NCBI GenBank assembly: GCA_023230985.1
Contig: JALNWH010000010.1
Coordinates: forward strand, 1-32,427
Direction of reading: 5' to 3'
Source of the DNA: Bacillota bacterium
GTDB lineage: Bacteria > Bacillota > Clostridia > Lutisporales > Lutisporaceae
Length of the DNA stretch: 32,427 bases
Every line of letters starts with the position of its first letter. Within the stretch, counting starts at the first letter, position 1. The notes beneath the pieces were generated by a model. The model was not told the DNA's origin. It worked only from the letters and a program-made list of their open reading frames with translations, and made no database searches. Positions 17,890 to 25,885 of this stretch are shown here, piece by piece. The translations under genes were made by a program, and so were the position numbers.

Positions 17890-19293
17890 TCATTGAATAG
17901 AAATAATATTATAATCGTCTATCCATTGTACATCTAACCCAAGCTTTTCTTTTAATGTTTCCGGACTTGCCAAGGTTCTGCTTTCAATAACAATAAAGTC
18001 ACTAGCTTCCAGGGATAATTCTATCGTCTCTTCTCCCTTTTCTAAAATAACAAGTTTCTTATCCTGATTCCAATGTACCTCTGCTCCCCATACTTCACCG
18101 ACTGCTCTGATGGGAATTTTTATTTCATCGTCTATAATAGCGGGTTGTACATCAGGAAAAATTATTTCCTTATTATCTATAAATGTAAGTATCCCCTCTT
18201 GTGACTCCACTTTGTCTATAGCCACTAGGTTCTTACCTTTATCGGGAATCAATAAAATTCTATTATTCCATTGATCTGCAATAAACAGCGTCTCCTTTGC
18301 ATAGGTAATACCTATAGGACCATCAAGATAGGAAATGAATTTGTTGTCAAAATCCTCTCCTGCCACTCCTGCGCCTATTATTGTATAAACTCCCGTATTA
18401 TCAATAGCCCTTATAACATGGTTATAGGTATCACTTATAAGTAATGTTCCGTCATCTTTCAATGCAATTCCTTTTGGAAAATTAAAATAAGCTTTCTTAG
18501 CATCACCGTTTATAAAGCCCCCTGCCCAATAACCGCTTTCTTTGTCTTTTATAAAGTGAATGCCGGCTAAAGTTTCAACTTTATCTTTGGATATAGCTTT
18601 TTTAATTTGATGATTACCGCCATCTGCAATATAAAGAACTCCTTTTTCATCTACAGCTAATCCGACAGGTTCGTTTAAAATACTTGAATCTCCTTGTTTC
18701 CCCGCATATGTGGTTACATTACCTTCTTGATCAATTTTCCTTATAACATTGTTTAAAGTATCGGAAACAAAAATATTACCATCATCATCTATGGCTACAC
18801 CTGACGGGTTTCGAAAGCTTGCATTAGTACCTTTATCATCTTTATATCCGATAGTTTTGCCCCCTGCAATAGTAGTTACTTTACCGTTATAAATCTGTCT
18901 GATAGCATGGTTTCCGGTATCGGCAACAATAATTGCTCCGCTTTCAGCTACAGCAATCCCTTTTGGTCGGTTAAACATAGCATTTTTAAGCTCTCCGTCT
19001 ACATACCCCCCACCGGGAAAACCAAATCTATCAATTCCTTTTGTAATTCCTGATATAGTGGTAGTTTTAAGGGTTTTTAAACTGAGTAAGCATATCCTGT
19101 GGTTTTGAGAATCCGCAATTATTAATGCGTCTGTTTTTTCAGAATAGGCAATATCATTAGGGAAACTAAAAGAAGAGACCTCCATCGGCTTAGAAACGAT
19201 ACTATCTCCTGTTGTCACAATTAAAAAGCTTGCACCGAATAATAGTAGCAAGGCAATAAGTGCTATACCTCTAAACCATTTTTTATAAACCAT
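17890..19293 (-). CDS. Exported NHL-repeat beta-propeller with C-terminal stalk domain
   Basis: A 467-aa membrane-anchored or secreted protein. One hydrophobic segment (about 9-28) serves as signal or anchor. Six NHL repeats (about 40-345) can be read, each with a pattern like P.GIAV..G...VADTGNHAIR, enough for a closed six-bladed propeller. The C-terminus (about 360-467) resembles the copper amine oxidase N-terminal (stalk) domain of Clostridia, with IPIRAVGEVWGAEVHWNQD. No catalytic motif is visible, so binding of a ligand, peptide or polysaccharide outside the cell is likely. It is the first gene of the operon leading into the MBL hydrolase, cyclase and FecR protein, with AGGAGGAG before its ATG. 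Confidence 0.85.
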   Translation of the reverse strand: MVYKKWFRGIALIALLLLFGASFLIVTTGDSIVSKPMEVSSFSFPNDIAYSEKTDALIIADSQNHRICLLSLKTLKTTTISGITKGIDRFGFPGGGYVDGELKNAMFNRPKGIAVAESGAIIVADTGNHAIRQIYNGKVTTIAGGKTIGYKDDKGTNASFRNPSGVAIDDDGNIFVSDTLNNVIRKIDQEGNVTTYAGKQGDSSILNEPVGLAVDEKGVLYIADGGNHQIKKAISKDKVETLAGIHFIKDKESGYWAGGFINGDAKKAYFNFPKGIALKDDGTLLISDTYNHVIRAIDNTGVYTIIGAGVAGEDFDNKFISYLDGPIGITYAKETLFIADQWNNRILLIPDKGKNLVAIDKVESQEGILTFIDNKEIIFPDVQPAIIDDEIKIPIRAVGEVWGAEVHWNQDKKLVILEKGEETIELSLEASDFIVIESRTLASPETLKEKLGLDVQWIDDYNIISIQ

Positions 19294-19343
19294 ATCATCA
19301 CTCCTCCTATACTTTATTTTTAAATTTTCTATGGAACTTGATT

Positions 19344-19374
19344 ACTGTAACATTTATCATGGGAAGATTGTCAA
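19344..19374 (-). promoter_or_regulatory. Possible promoter of the NHL operon
   Basis: A perfect TTGACA is read on the minus strand (19374-19369), with TACAGT (19349-19344) 19 bases further on. The spacer is longer than ideal and the -10 is weak, so this is tentative. Confidence 0.33.
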
Positions 19375-19471
19375 AATATTGGCGAATATTATTATAATAT
19401 TATCATCTTTTGTCTTTTTATGCTATACTATTTTTGTTAATACCTGTATATAGCATGATCTAGCTTATATT

Positions 19472-19591
19472 GTCATTCTAAGGAGCTTGCAATGAAGGAT
19501 TTTTCATCGGTGGGGAAGATTCTTCACTGGCGTTCAGAATGACGAGAAGGGGCGTTCAGAATGACGAGAAAGGGCGTTTAGAATGAAAGGG
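19472..19591. repeat. Inverted/tandem repeat element with 22-base units
   Basis: GTCATTCT (19472-19479) and AGAATGAC (19536-19543) are inverted ends of a roughly 72-base element. Overlapping its right end, a 22-base unit starting GGCGTTCAGAATGACGAGAA is tandemly repeated at 19529-19550, 19551-19572 and partially 19573-19591. A relative of this right end (TTCACTGCGTTCAGGATGAC) is at 2896-2915. There is no coding potential; it looks like a small non-autonomous dispersed element. Confidence 0.6.
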
Positions 19592-19767
19592 AAGGAATGT
19601 TCGAAATGACAATTACCAATTCTTTTTATTGGGGAGTTAGCTGTTATTTTGCATAGTTGATTTAATGAAGTTAAAAATTTGGCACAATAGGTCGATAATA
19701 TGATTAAACTAAAGTGAAATTAATTATATAAAAGTGAAACCTCAAATCATGCGATGGAGGAGTAGTA

Positions 19768-20889
19768 GTGATAAAAAAATATAAAAAAGAGTTAAACTCT
19801 AAACAAAAACTCAAATTGATTTTTGAATACGTCGGAAAGATTGCCGAAGAAAAAAAGTTGGACAATCTTCTGCATTTGATGGCTGATCTGGGCAGACAGC
19901 TTGTCGTAGCAGATCGCTGTTCTATTTGGATATATGATAAAGAAAAGAATGAGTTATGGACAAAGGTGGCACATGGTATACCCATAATGCGTATACCGGC
20001 AAATACCGGTGTTGTCGGTCATGTTTTTACCACCCAATCGGAATACTTCACCAATAATGCTTATGACAATCCTAATTTTAATAAAGAAGTTGATAAGAAA
20101 ACAGGATACAGGACAAAGGCTCTTTTAGCTTTACCCCTTTATGATAATGAAGGAGTTATTATGGGGGCTTTTCAAGCTGTAAATAAAATGACGGCAACGG
20201 AAGAATTTTCTCAGGAGGATATAGAGACCTTAAAAATGGTTGCAGATTATTCTGAAAAATCAATATCTAATGCAATGCTTAATGAAGAAATAGTTAATAC
20301 ACAAAAAGAAATTATTTTTCTTATGGCGGAAATTGGAGAAAGCCGTTCAAAAGAGACCGGAAACCATGTTAAAAGAGTTGCTGAAATTTCATCTTTATTA
20401 GCTATTCTCTATGGCATGGATGAAGAGGAAGCGGAATTGATTAAAATGGCTTCTCCCATGCATGATATCGGCAAGGTAGCTATTCCCGACAGTATTTTAA
20501 AAAAACCGGGTAAGCTTACGGATGAAGAATTTAAGCATATGCAAAATCATACGGCTATAGGTCATAGATTATTAAAAAATTCTGAGCGTATTATAATAAA
20601 ATCATCAGCTATAATAGCCGAGCAGCACCACGAAAAATGGAACGGTAAAGGATATCCCAATGGTCTGAGGGAAGAAGAAATCCATCCCTATGGTAGAATA
20701 AGTGCCATCGCCGATGTATTTGACGCCTTGGCAAGCCCTAGGGTTTATAAGCCTTCATGGGATCATGACAGGATTAAAAAACTTTTTGAAGAAGAAAAAG
20801 GGCAACATTTCGATCCTGTAATGACTCAAGTATTTTTGGATAACTACGATAAATTTGTAAAAATAATTGAAGAATATAAAGATGTCTAA
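19768..20889 (+). CDS. GAF-HD-GYP protein, probable cyclic di-GMP phosphodiesterase
   Basis: A 373-aa cytoplasmic signalling enzyme. An N-terminal GAF sensor domain (about 20-170) is joined by a short helix to an HD-GYP domain (about 180-370). The HD pair H232-D233 (HDIGKVAIPD) and the signature H287-H288-E...G295-Y296-P297 are intact, so it should hydrolyse c-di-GMP. The GAF domain carries N139-K140...F147...D151, similar to the NKFDE motif of cyclic-nucleotide-binding GAF domains, but related patterns occur in many other GAF domains. The start is GTG 19768 with GGAGG seven bases upstream. It is divergent from the NHL/MBL/cyclase/FecR operon and ends only two bases from the convergent MFS gene. 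No membrane segment is seen, so the signal is intracellular. Confidence 0.9.
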   Translation: MIKKYKKELNSKQKLKLIFEYVGKIAEEKKLDNLLHLMADLGRQLVVADRCSIWIYDKEKNELWTKVAHGIPIMRIPANTGVVGHVFTTQSEYFTNNAYDNPNFNKEVDKKTGYRTKALLALPLYDNEGVIMGAFQAVNKMTATEEFSQEDIETLKMVADYSEKSISNAMLNEEIVNTQKEIIFLMAEIGESRSKETGNHVKRVAEISSLLAILYGMDEEEAELIKMASPMHDIGKVAIPDSILKKPGKLTDEEFKHMQNHTAIGHRLLKNSERIIIKSSAIIAEQHHEKWNGKGYPNGLREEEIHPYGRISAIADVFDALASPRVYKPSWDHDRIKKLFEEEKGQHFDPVMTQVFLDNYDKFVKIIEEYKDV

Positions 20890-20891
20890 TT

Positions 20892-22052
20892 CTATTCTTT
20901 ATAAATCTTTACAGGTAAAAATGCGATTATTGCCATTACTATCATTATAAAATAAACATTACGGTACTGTCCGGTTTGTTGGTAGACTCCGGCTGATATT
21001 GTAGGCCCAATTAAAGACGCAGGTATTAAGGCCATTACTATAGCACTTAGATTTAATGGATAATACTTTTCACCAAACTTTTTCTTAGTGAGAGCTGCCG
21101 ACAACGTAGGGGAAGAACCATACCCTATGCCTCCCATAATAAACCCTATGATAATAAAAGATAGTATATTTGTTTTATTTGCAAGAATTATCAGTAATAA
21201 ACCGCCTATAAAAACAAGATTACTTATTATCATGGCTTTATCTCCGCCAATTCTATCGGCAATAGTACCGAAAAGTAATCGTCCTACACCGTTACCAATA
21301 GAAACCATACCGACTATAAGCGCTAATGAATCGGATGTTATACCGAATTCCGTTGCCATATAACCGGCGTTGGAGACAATTCCTAATCCTATAGATGATG
21401 CGATAACAGACCAAATAAACAACATCCAAAAATCACTTGTTTTCAACATTTCAAAAAGAGTATAATTCTTAATAATTTTTTTTATTTCGGCAGATTTCTT
21501 TTTTGCTACAGGGTTTTTAATAAGAAATGACCCGGTAAGAAATACTACGAAAAAAACTATTGACAATATTTTAAATGCTACACGCCATTTTAACAAATCT
21601 ATAGCCTTATTTACTATAATACCTAGTATCAAACTCCCTAATCCCATACCCATCAAAAGGGTTCCTGTGGCAAAGCCTGCCCTATCAGGAAACCATTTAG
21701 GAACTGTTGATAATATTGCATTGTAGCTTAGTCCCACACCTAAACCGCATAGTCCGCCATAGGACATGTATAAGCCCCAAATATTTGCAATTCTTGAAGC
21801 TGTAAAAAAACCTATAAGAAAAAGTGCAGCAGAAAACAAAATAATATTTCCGGGAGGGCGTTTTTTTAAAATCATACCGGAAAAAATTGAACCAAGGCAA
21901 AACATTGTCATGCTTATAGAAAAGGTTATTGATGTTTGGCTTCTTGACCAATTAAAAGCTTCCTCCAAAGGTGCTGCAAATAATGACCAAGCATAGATTA
22001 AGCCTAAAAAAAGCATTAAAAATGTACCTATTATAAGCGTCCTCGTCTTCAT
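20892..22052 (-). CDS. MFS transporter, oxalate/formate antiporter (OFA) type
   Basis: A 386-aa inner-membrane carrier with about 12 helices. The N-terminus IGTFLMLFLGLIYAWSLFAAPLE, followed by WSRSQTSITFSISM, is characteristic of the OFA family, whose members move small carboxylates, often by exchange or proton symport. The substrate here is unknown. The start ATG has AAGGAG upstream. It lies 209 bases beyond the aldehyde dehydrogenase gene, past a hairpin and repeats, so it may have its own promoter or be read through from the acid-metabolism operon. Its neighbours suggest uptake of an acid precursor or export of the acid product; direction is an inference. Confidence 0.83.
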   Translation of the reverse strand: MKTRTLIIGTFLMLFLGLIYAWSLFAAPLEEAFNWSRSQTSITFSISMTMFCLGSIFSGMILKKRPPGNIILFSAALFLIGFFTASRIANIWGLYMSYGGLCGLGVGLSYNAILSTVPKWFPDRAGFATGTLLMGMGLGSLILGIIVNKAIDLLKWRVAFKILSIVFFVVFLTGSFLIKNPVAKKKSAEIKKIIKNYTLFEMLKTSDFWMLFIWSVIASSIGLGIVSNAGYMATEFGITSDSLALIVGMVSIGNGVGRLLFGTIADRIGGDKAMIISNLVFIGGLLLIILANKTNILSFIIIGFIMGGIGYGSSPTLSAALTKKKFGEKYYPLNLSAIVMALIPASLIGPTISAGVYQQTGQYRNVYFIMIVMAIIAFLPVKIYKE

Positions 22053-22153
22053 TTGTTATCTCCTTCTATCTAATTTATAAATTAAAAATTCTATATCCCC
22101 CAAGCTTTTCAAGATCCTTCGATGCTTTTCAAAATTACATATATAAGCTGTCA

Positions 22154-22177
22154 GGGCGGTCACAGACCGCCCCTACC
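22154..22177. repeat. GGGCGGTC hairpin repeat
   Basis: A perfect eight-base-pair hairpin, GGGCGGTC-ACA-GACCGCCC followed by CTAC, belongs to the same family as the repeats at 920-994 and 2851-2876. It lies between the OFA transporter and aldehyde dehydrogenase genes. Flanking degenerate GATCCTTC and GATTCTTC motifs (about 22114 and 22184) resemble the second dispersed family. Confidence 0.6.
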
Positions 22178-22211
22178 TTCCAAGATTCTTCGGCTAAATC
22201 TTAAAAATGAC

Positions 22212-22240
22212 AGCGTTGGATGGTACACCACCCCAACACT
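22212..22240 (-). terminator. Possible intrinsic terminator after the aldehyde dehydrogenase gene
   Basis: On the minus strand a stem with GTTGG and TGG paired to CCA and CCAAC, with small bulges, is followed by GTCATTTTT. It lies about 20 bases past the aldehyde dehydrogenase stop, in the right place to end the four-gene operon. The bulges make it a moderate candidate. Confidence 0.45.
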
Positions 22241-22261
22241 TCAATTTTTTCGGTATTCCAA

Positions 22262-23623
22262 TTATTCCGCCCAGATTTCTTCATCTGTTGGAGGTTCATC
22301 TTTTCTCGGATAAGCTATCGTTGCCATGTTCAGCAAATGCTCATAGGTAAGATTCTCAGAAATACTATTTCCGCCCCAAGATCCGCAACCAAGCGATGGG
22401 GTAGGATTAAGATTGGTAAATAAACCTCCGCCTCCGGCTGCTATACCGGGAACATTAACTAAAAGCCTTCCTACAGGAAGTTCAACTGCTGCATATTCAA
22501 TCTTTTCTTTATTATCAGAATGAATCACCGCAGTATGACCGGCACCTTGATACAACAGATTTGCTCTGGCTATTTCTATCCCATCATTAAAATCTTCATA
22601 CGTTGTAAGTATCAAAACCGGACATAATTTTTCACCGCATAATAAATCTTCATTACCTCGAGCTTCCGTATTTACTACTAAAGCAGCTATATCTTCTGGT
22701 ACTTCTAGCCCGGCTTTTTTAGCTATTTCAAATGCAGGCCTTCCAATTATATCCGCTTGCAGTCTGCCATCTTTAAATAGTGCATCTCTAATCTTATCAA
22801 CTTCTGCGTTTTCCCCTATATAGTAAGCACCATTTTTCTCTAGAGCCTCAATCATAGCATCTTTCTTATCTTTATGCACTATAATTGATTGATTGCATGC
22901 ACAGATTACACCGTTATCAAAACTTCTACCCATTATAATAAATTGAGCAGCTAAATCTAAATTGTCGTATTCTTCATCTATAACGGCCTGAACATTACCT
23001 TGTCCTACGCCAAAAGCAGGTTTACCGCTTGAATATGCCGCCTTTACCATACCCATGCCACCGGTAGCTACAACAACGTCAGCTGCCGCCATCAATGCTT
23101 GTGTCGCCTCAATGCTGGGATCCTCAACAATTTGTATCACTTTTTCCGGTGCGCTAATCTCTGCTAATGCTTTATTCATATATTCGATGGTTTTTGTTGT
23201 TGTCCTCTTGGCTCTTGGATGTGGGGAAACAATTATTGTATTTCTACCTTTAATAGCCAACATCGCATTTCCCAATGGAGTTATTGTCGGGTTGGTGATA
23301 GGTGACACAGACGCAATAACACCTTTTGGATGAGCTACATATACTAAGCCTTTCTCCTCATCTTCCCTAACGATTCCTACAGATTTCTTATTCTTCATCG
23401 TAAGCCATACTCCGGAGCCCATAGTTGTGTTTTTAATAATTTTTGATTGCACATCACCCATATTAGTCTCTTCTATTGCTAGTTTAGCAAGTTCCTCCGC
23501 ATTATCCGATACGGCTTTATTAATTACACGACACATTAAGTCCACTTCTTCTTGAGTGGATTTTCTCATTTTTTCAAGTGCGAGCCTTGAGTTTTCCAAT
23601 AAAATTTTAAGATCTTGACTCAT
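22262..23623 (-). CDS. CoA-acylating aldehyde dehydrogenase (AdhE-N / EutE / SauS-like)
   Basis: Expected to oxidise an aldehyde with NAD(P)+ and CoA to an acyl-CoA, or run in reverse. The 453-aa protein has the single aldehyde dehydrogenase domain of the acylating subfamily: SPITNPTITPLGNAMLAIKGRN near 110-130, the nucleotide-region VVATGGMGMVKAAYSSGKPA, and catalytic C241 in FDNGVICACNQS. The usual sequence after the cysteine is ASEQ; here it is ACNQ, with a second cysteine at 243. The C-terminus (GCGSWGGNSISENLTYEHLL) resembles the end of the AdhE dehydrogenase half, without the alcohol dehydrogenase part. An upstream ATG at 23641 exists, but ATG 23623 has AAAGGAG at the right distance. 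No microcompartment targeting peptide or shell gene is visible. It is the last gene of the ptb-like operon; the aldehyde is unknown. Confidence 0.87.
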   Translation of the reverse strand: MSQDLKILLENSRLALEKMRKSTQEEVDLMCRVINKAVSDNAEELAKLAIEETNMGDVQSKIIKNTTMGSGVWLTMKNKKSVGIVREDEEKGLVYVAHPKGVIASVSPITNPTITPLGNAMLAIKGRNTIIVSPHPRAKRTTTKTIEYMNKALAEISAPEKVIQIVEDPSIEATQALMAAADVVVATGGMGMVKAAYSSGKPAFGVGQGNVQAVIDEEYDNLDLAAQFIIMGRSFDNGVICACNQSIIVHKDKKDAMIEALEKNGAYYIGENAEVDKIRDALFKDGRLQADIIGRPAFEIAKKAGLEVPEDIAALVVNTEARGNEDLLCGEKLCPVLILTTYEDFNDGIEIARANLLYQGAGHTAVIHSDNKEKIEYAAVELPVGRLLVNVPGIAAGGGGLFTNLNPTPSLGCGSWGGNSISENLTYEHLLNMATIAYPRKDEPPTDEEIWAE

Positions 23624-23646
23624 TTGAATTCTCCTTTCCATTATTA

Positions 23647-24723
23647 TTACACATTATCCCTGACAAAAACATGTGATAATTCAACACCTTTTACTACCCT
23701 TAATACTCCCAATGCCAGCGCTTCCATTTCATTTTCACCGGGTAGCATTACCACCGGTGCTATAAATTCAACTCGTTCTTTTATCCAGCCGGTAAGCATT
23801 GAGGAATAAGCTATGCCGCCTGTTAAAATTATAGCGTCAAGTTTACCTGATACAACTACTGCAAGCTTACCTATATTTTTGGCCACATTATGAGCTAAGG
23901 CCTCATATATAAGAGCAGCCTTATCATCACCATTTACAATTCTGCTTTCAATTTCTTTGGCATCAGTAGTTCCAAAATATGCATTTAGCCCCCCATACCT
24001 TCTTACCTTTTTCATCATTTTTTTGTAATCATATTCGGGTGAGGTAGCCATCTTTATTACCTGAAAAACAGGCAGCCCACCGGCCCTCTCCGGTGAGAAG
24101 GGCCCTTCATCATCGGATATCATATCTATCATCCGTCCGCACTTATGAAGGCTTAAAGTAATACCACCTCCAAGATGTACAACAATAAGAGACAATTCTT
24201 TATAAGGTTTTCCTACCCTTTCAGCATATTTTATGGCAGAGGCTCTCATGTTAAGGTTATGCCCCATACCCTTCCTTTCCATCTCAGGCAATCCGGTAAT
24301 TCTAGCAATAGGTTCCAACTCATCTACAGTAACAGGATCATATACATAGGCATCTATGCCTAAATCTTGAGATATAGAGTCTGCTATTATAGCTCCCAAA
24401 TTTGAAGCATGTTCATTTTGCGGTTGGTATTTAAGTTGGTATACCATATCTTCGTTCACCTTATAAGCACCGGATTTAACAGGTGGTAATAAACCCCCTC
24501 TAGCTACTATAACATTAATGGATTTTAAATCAATATCATGTGTTACTAGTGCGGAAAAGATTGTATTTATCCTCATTGGCAATTGTTCCAAAATCTCGGC
24601 ATACTTTGACAATTCCTCTTTTTTATACTCAATAGATTCTACGAATAAAGGTTCAGTGTCATCGTAAACTGCAATTTTTGTCGATATTGATCCGGGATTT
24701 ATCACTAGTATCCTTGTTCCCAT
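23647..24723 (-). CDS. buk: Butyrate kinase family acyl kinase
   Basis: Interconverts an acyl phosphate plus ADP with the free acid plus ATP; butyrate and branched short acids are the usual substrates. The 358-aa length matches butyrate kinases. The ASKHA-fold phosphate-binding N-terminus LVINPGSISTKIAVYDD is present, with HLGGGITLSLHKCGRMID, the butyrate-kinase motif DDEGPFSPERAGGLP and the second nucleotide motif IILTGGIAYS. It lies between the repeat-built membrane protein and the aldehyde dehydrogenase (23-base gap) and shares an operon with a phosphate acyltransferase. The pair gives substrate-level ATP from acyl-CoA. Its true acid could be other than butyrate, since no butyryl-CoA synthesis genes are in view. 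Confidence 0.92.
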   Translation of the reverse strand: MGTRILVINPGSISTKIAVYDDTEPLFVESIEYKKEELSKYAEILEQLPMRINTIFSALVTHDIDLKSINVIVARGGLLPPVKSGAYKVNEDMVYQLKYQPQNEHASNLGAIIADSISQDLGIDAYVYDPVTVDELEPIARITGLPEMERKGMGHNLNMRASAIKYAERVGKPYKELSLIVVHLGGGITLSLHKCGRMIDMISDDEGPFSPERAGGLPVFQVIKMATSPEYDYKKMMKKVRRYGGLNAYFGTTDAKEIESRIVNGDDKAALIYEALAHNVAKNIGKLAVVVSGKLDAIILTGGIAYSSMLTGWIKERVEFIAPVVMLPGENEMEALALGVLRVVKGVELSHVFVRDNV

Positions 24724-24756
24724 ATAATCACCCTTTTATTTAATTTGATATCAAAT

Positions 24757-25857
24757 CTATTCCTCTTTGGGTGGCAACGGCAAAGGCCAAAAATCTAAAA
24801 GATCACCATAAGCTGCCCACATTGGAAATAATAGACCCAGCATCATTGTGTCTAATGCAAAAAGTCCATCGGGATAAGTCATTGTTTCACCAAAATGCCA
24901 ATAACAAAAACTACGTACAATTAGGTAACCGATAACTCCAATTACAATAGAGAATCCAAGATTTACAAAACCACCTATTAGGGGATTGTCTAGTTTATTA
25001 CCCGGCCAAGTTTGAAAGATTGTCAATGTTATCAAAACGCCAAATATTATAGAAATAGCATAAGACATAAACAATAAGGGTTCGATATTCATCATATTGA
25101 CAGCGATATTAAAGGTTATGGCACCTAGTATCAGACAAGTCACCGTAATAGCTATGCCAAAAGCAGGTTGTTTTAAATTAAATTTATTAAAGGGCCACAT
25201 GCCTAATATGGCGAAGCACCATAGAAAAACAACAGACGTTATAGCATATGTTATAGCATGCTCCCATAAAAATGGACCACTGGGAGCGAAGAATACGGAT
25301 AATGGTCCTCCTTCTACGTAAAGGGGAACTGAGCCAATAGGTGATGGCTTTATTCCCGCAGGATAAGACAATTCATTGAAATTAAACAATTGCATTAAGC
25401 AAAATGAAATAGTATAAGCTGTTACAATAAAAGTAAACCCTGCAGCCGGTAATGATAGTTTGGTGAAGGGCCAAAAGTTAAATGCTAGGAAGAGGAAAAA
25501 AGTTGTAATTATTGACAGAATCGTATGGAGAGCAACATACGGATGTAAGGCACCCCCTCCCAAAAATTTAATTAAACCGAAACATACCAACGTACCCCAA
25601 CAAAACGCAAAAAGTACAAGCAGTAATCCGCTTAAAGGCTGAGGGATATTCTCCATAGGTAAGCTTTTACCTTTCCACAATGCACCCAGAACAACAAACA
25701 TACCGATACAAGACATAACTAGATAACCGAAAAAATTAGAATATGTTCCTATATTGAAGCTTCCGGTAATAATAAAGGCTATTATTGCTGTAACGATTAA
25801 TACAAATATTCCACGCCCCGGCTGTTTTGTTGCCCATTTAGCTTTTAAACTATTCAT
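24757..25857 (-). CDS. Membrane protein with five two-helix repeats, function unknown
   Basis: A 366-aa integral membrane protein with about ten predicted helices that I do not recognise. It is built of repeated units: each begins with a Pro-x(2-3)-Gly turn (QPGRG 12-16, QPLSG 73-77, LPAAG 136-140, QPAFG 230-234, NPLIGG 291-296), crosses the membrane twice and ends at a tryptophan, usually W-P or W-K (W61, W129, W221, W284, W357). W8 precedes the first unit in the same way. Unit three carries an extra Pro/Gly-rich loop (about 161-196). Loops also carry H105, H111, H200 and H321. Downstream of ptb and upstream of buk, with gaps of about 30 bases, it must be co-expressed with the acyl-phosphate enzymes. 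A transporter or channel for the aldehyde precursor or the acid product is the simplest inference. Confidence 0.8.
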   Translation of the reverse strand: MNSLKAKWATKQPGRGIFVLIVTAIIAFIITGSFNIGTYSNFFGYLVMSCIGMFVVLGALWKGKSLPMENIPQPLSGLLLVLFAFCWGTLVCFGLIKFLGGGALHPYVALHTILSIITTFFLFLAFNFWPFTKLSLPAAGFTFIVTAYTISFCLMQLFNFNELSYPAGIKPSPIGSVPLYVEGGPLSVFFAPSGPFLWEHAITYAITSVVFLWCFAILGMWPFNKFNLKQPAFGIAITVTCLILGAITFNIAVNMMNIEPLLFMSYAISIIFGVLITLTIFQTWPGNKLDNPLIGGFVNLGFSIVIGVIGYLIVRSFCYWHFGETMTYPDGLFALDTMMLGLLFPMWAAYGDLLDFWPLPLPPKEE

Positions 25858-25885
25858 TTTTTACCACCTTTCTTCTATTTTAATT

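Larger units (their letters stand above)
19294..19767. other. Divergent intergenic region between the NHL and GAF-HD-GYP genes
   Basis: These 474 bases hold no convincing gene. The NHL side has a possible minus-strand promoter; the middle (19472-19591) is repeat DNA. Close to the GAF-HD-GYP start, two direct repeats AAAGTGAAA lie 20 bases apart (19711-19719 and 19731-19739), which could be regulator contacts on one DNA face. No clear -35/-10 pair was found for the plus-strand gene. Confidence 0.6.

Noticed and set aside
22122..22423. Overlapping short plus-strand frames between the OFA transporter and aldehyde dehydrogenase genes
   Set aside because: They are made of dispersed repeat DNA and the antisense end of the dehydrogenase; no ribosome binding site.
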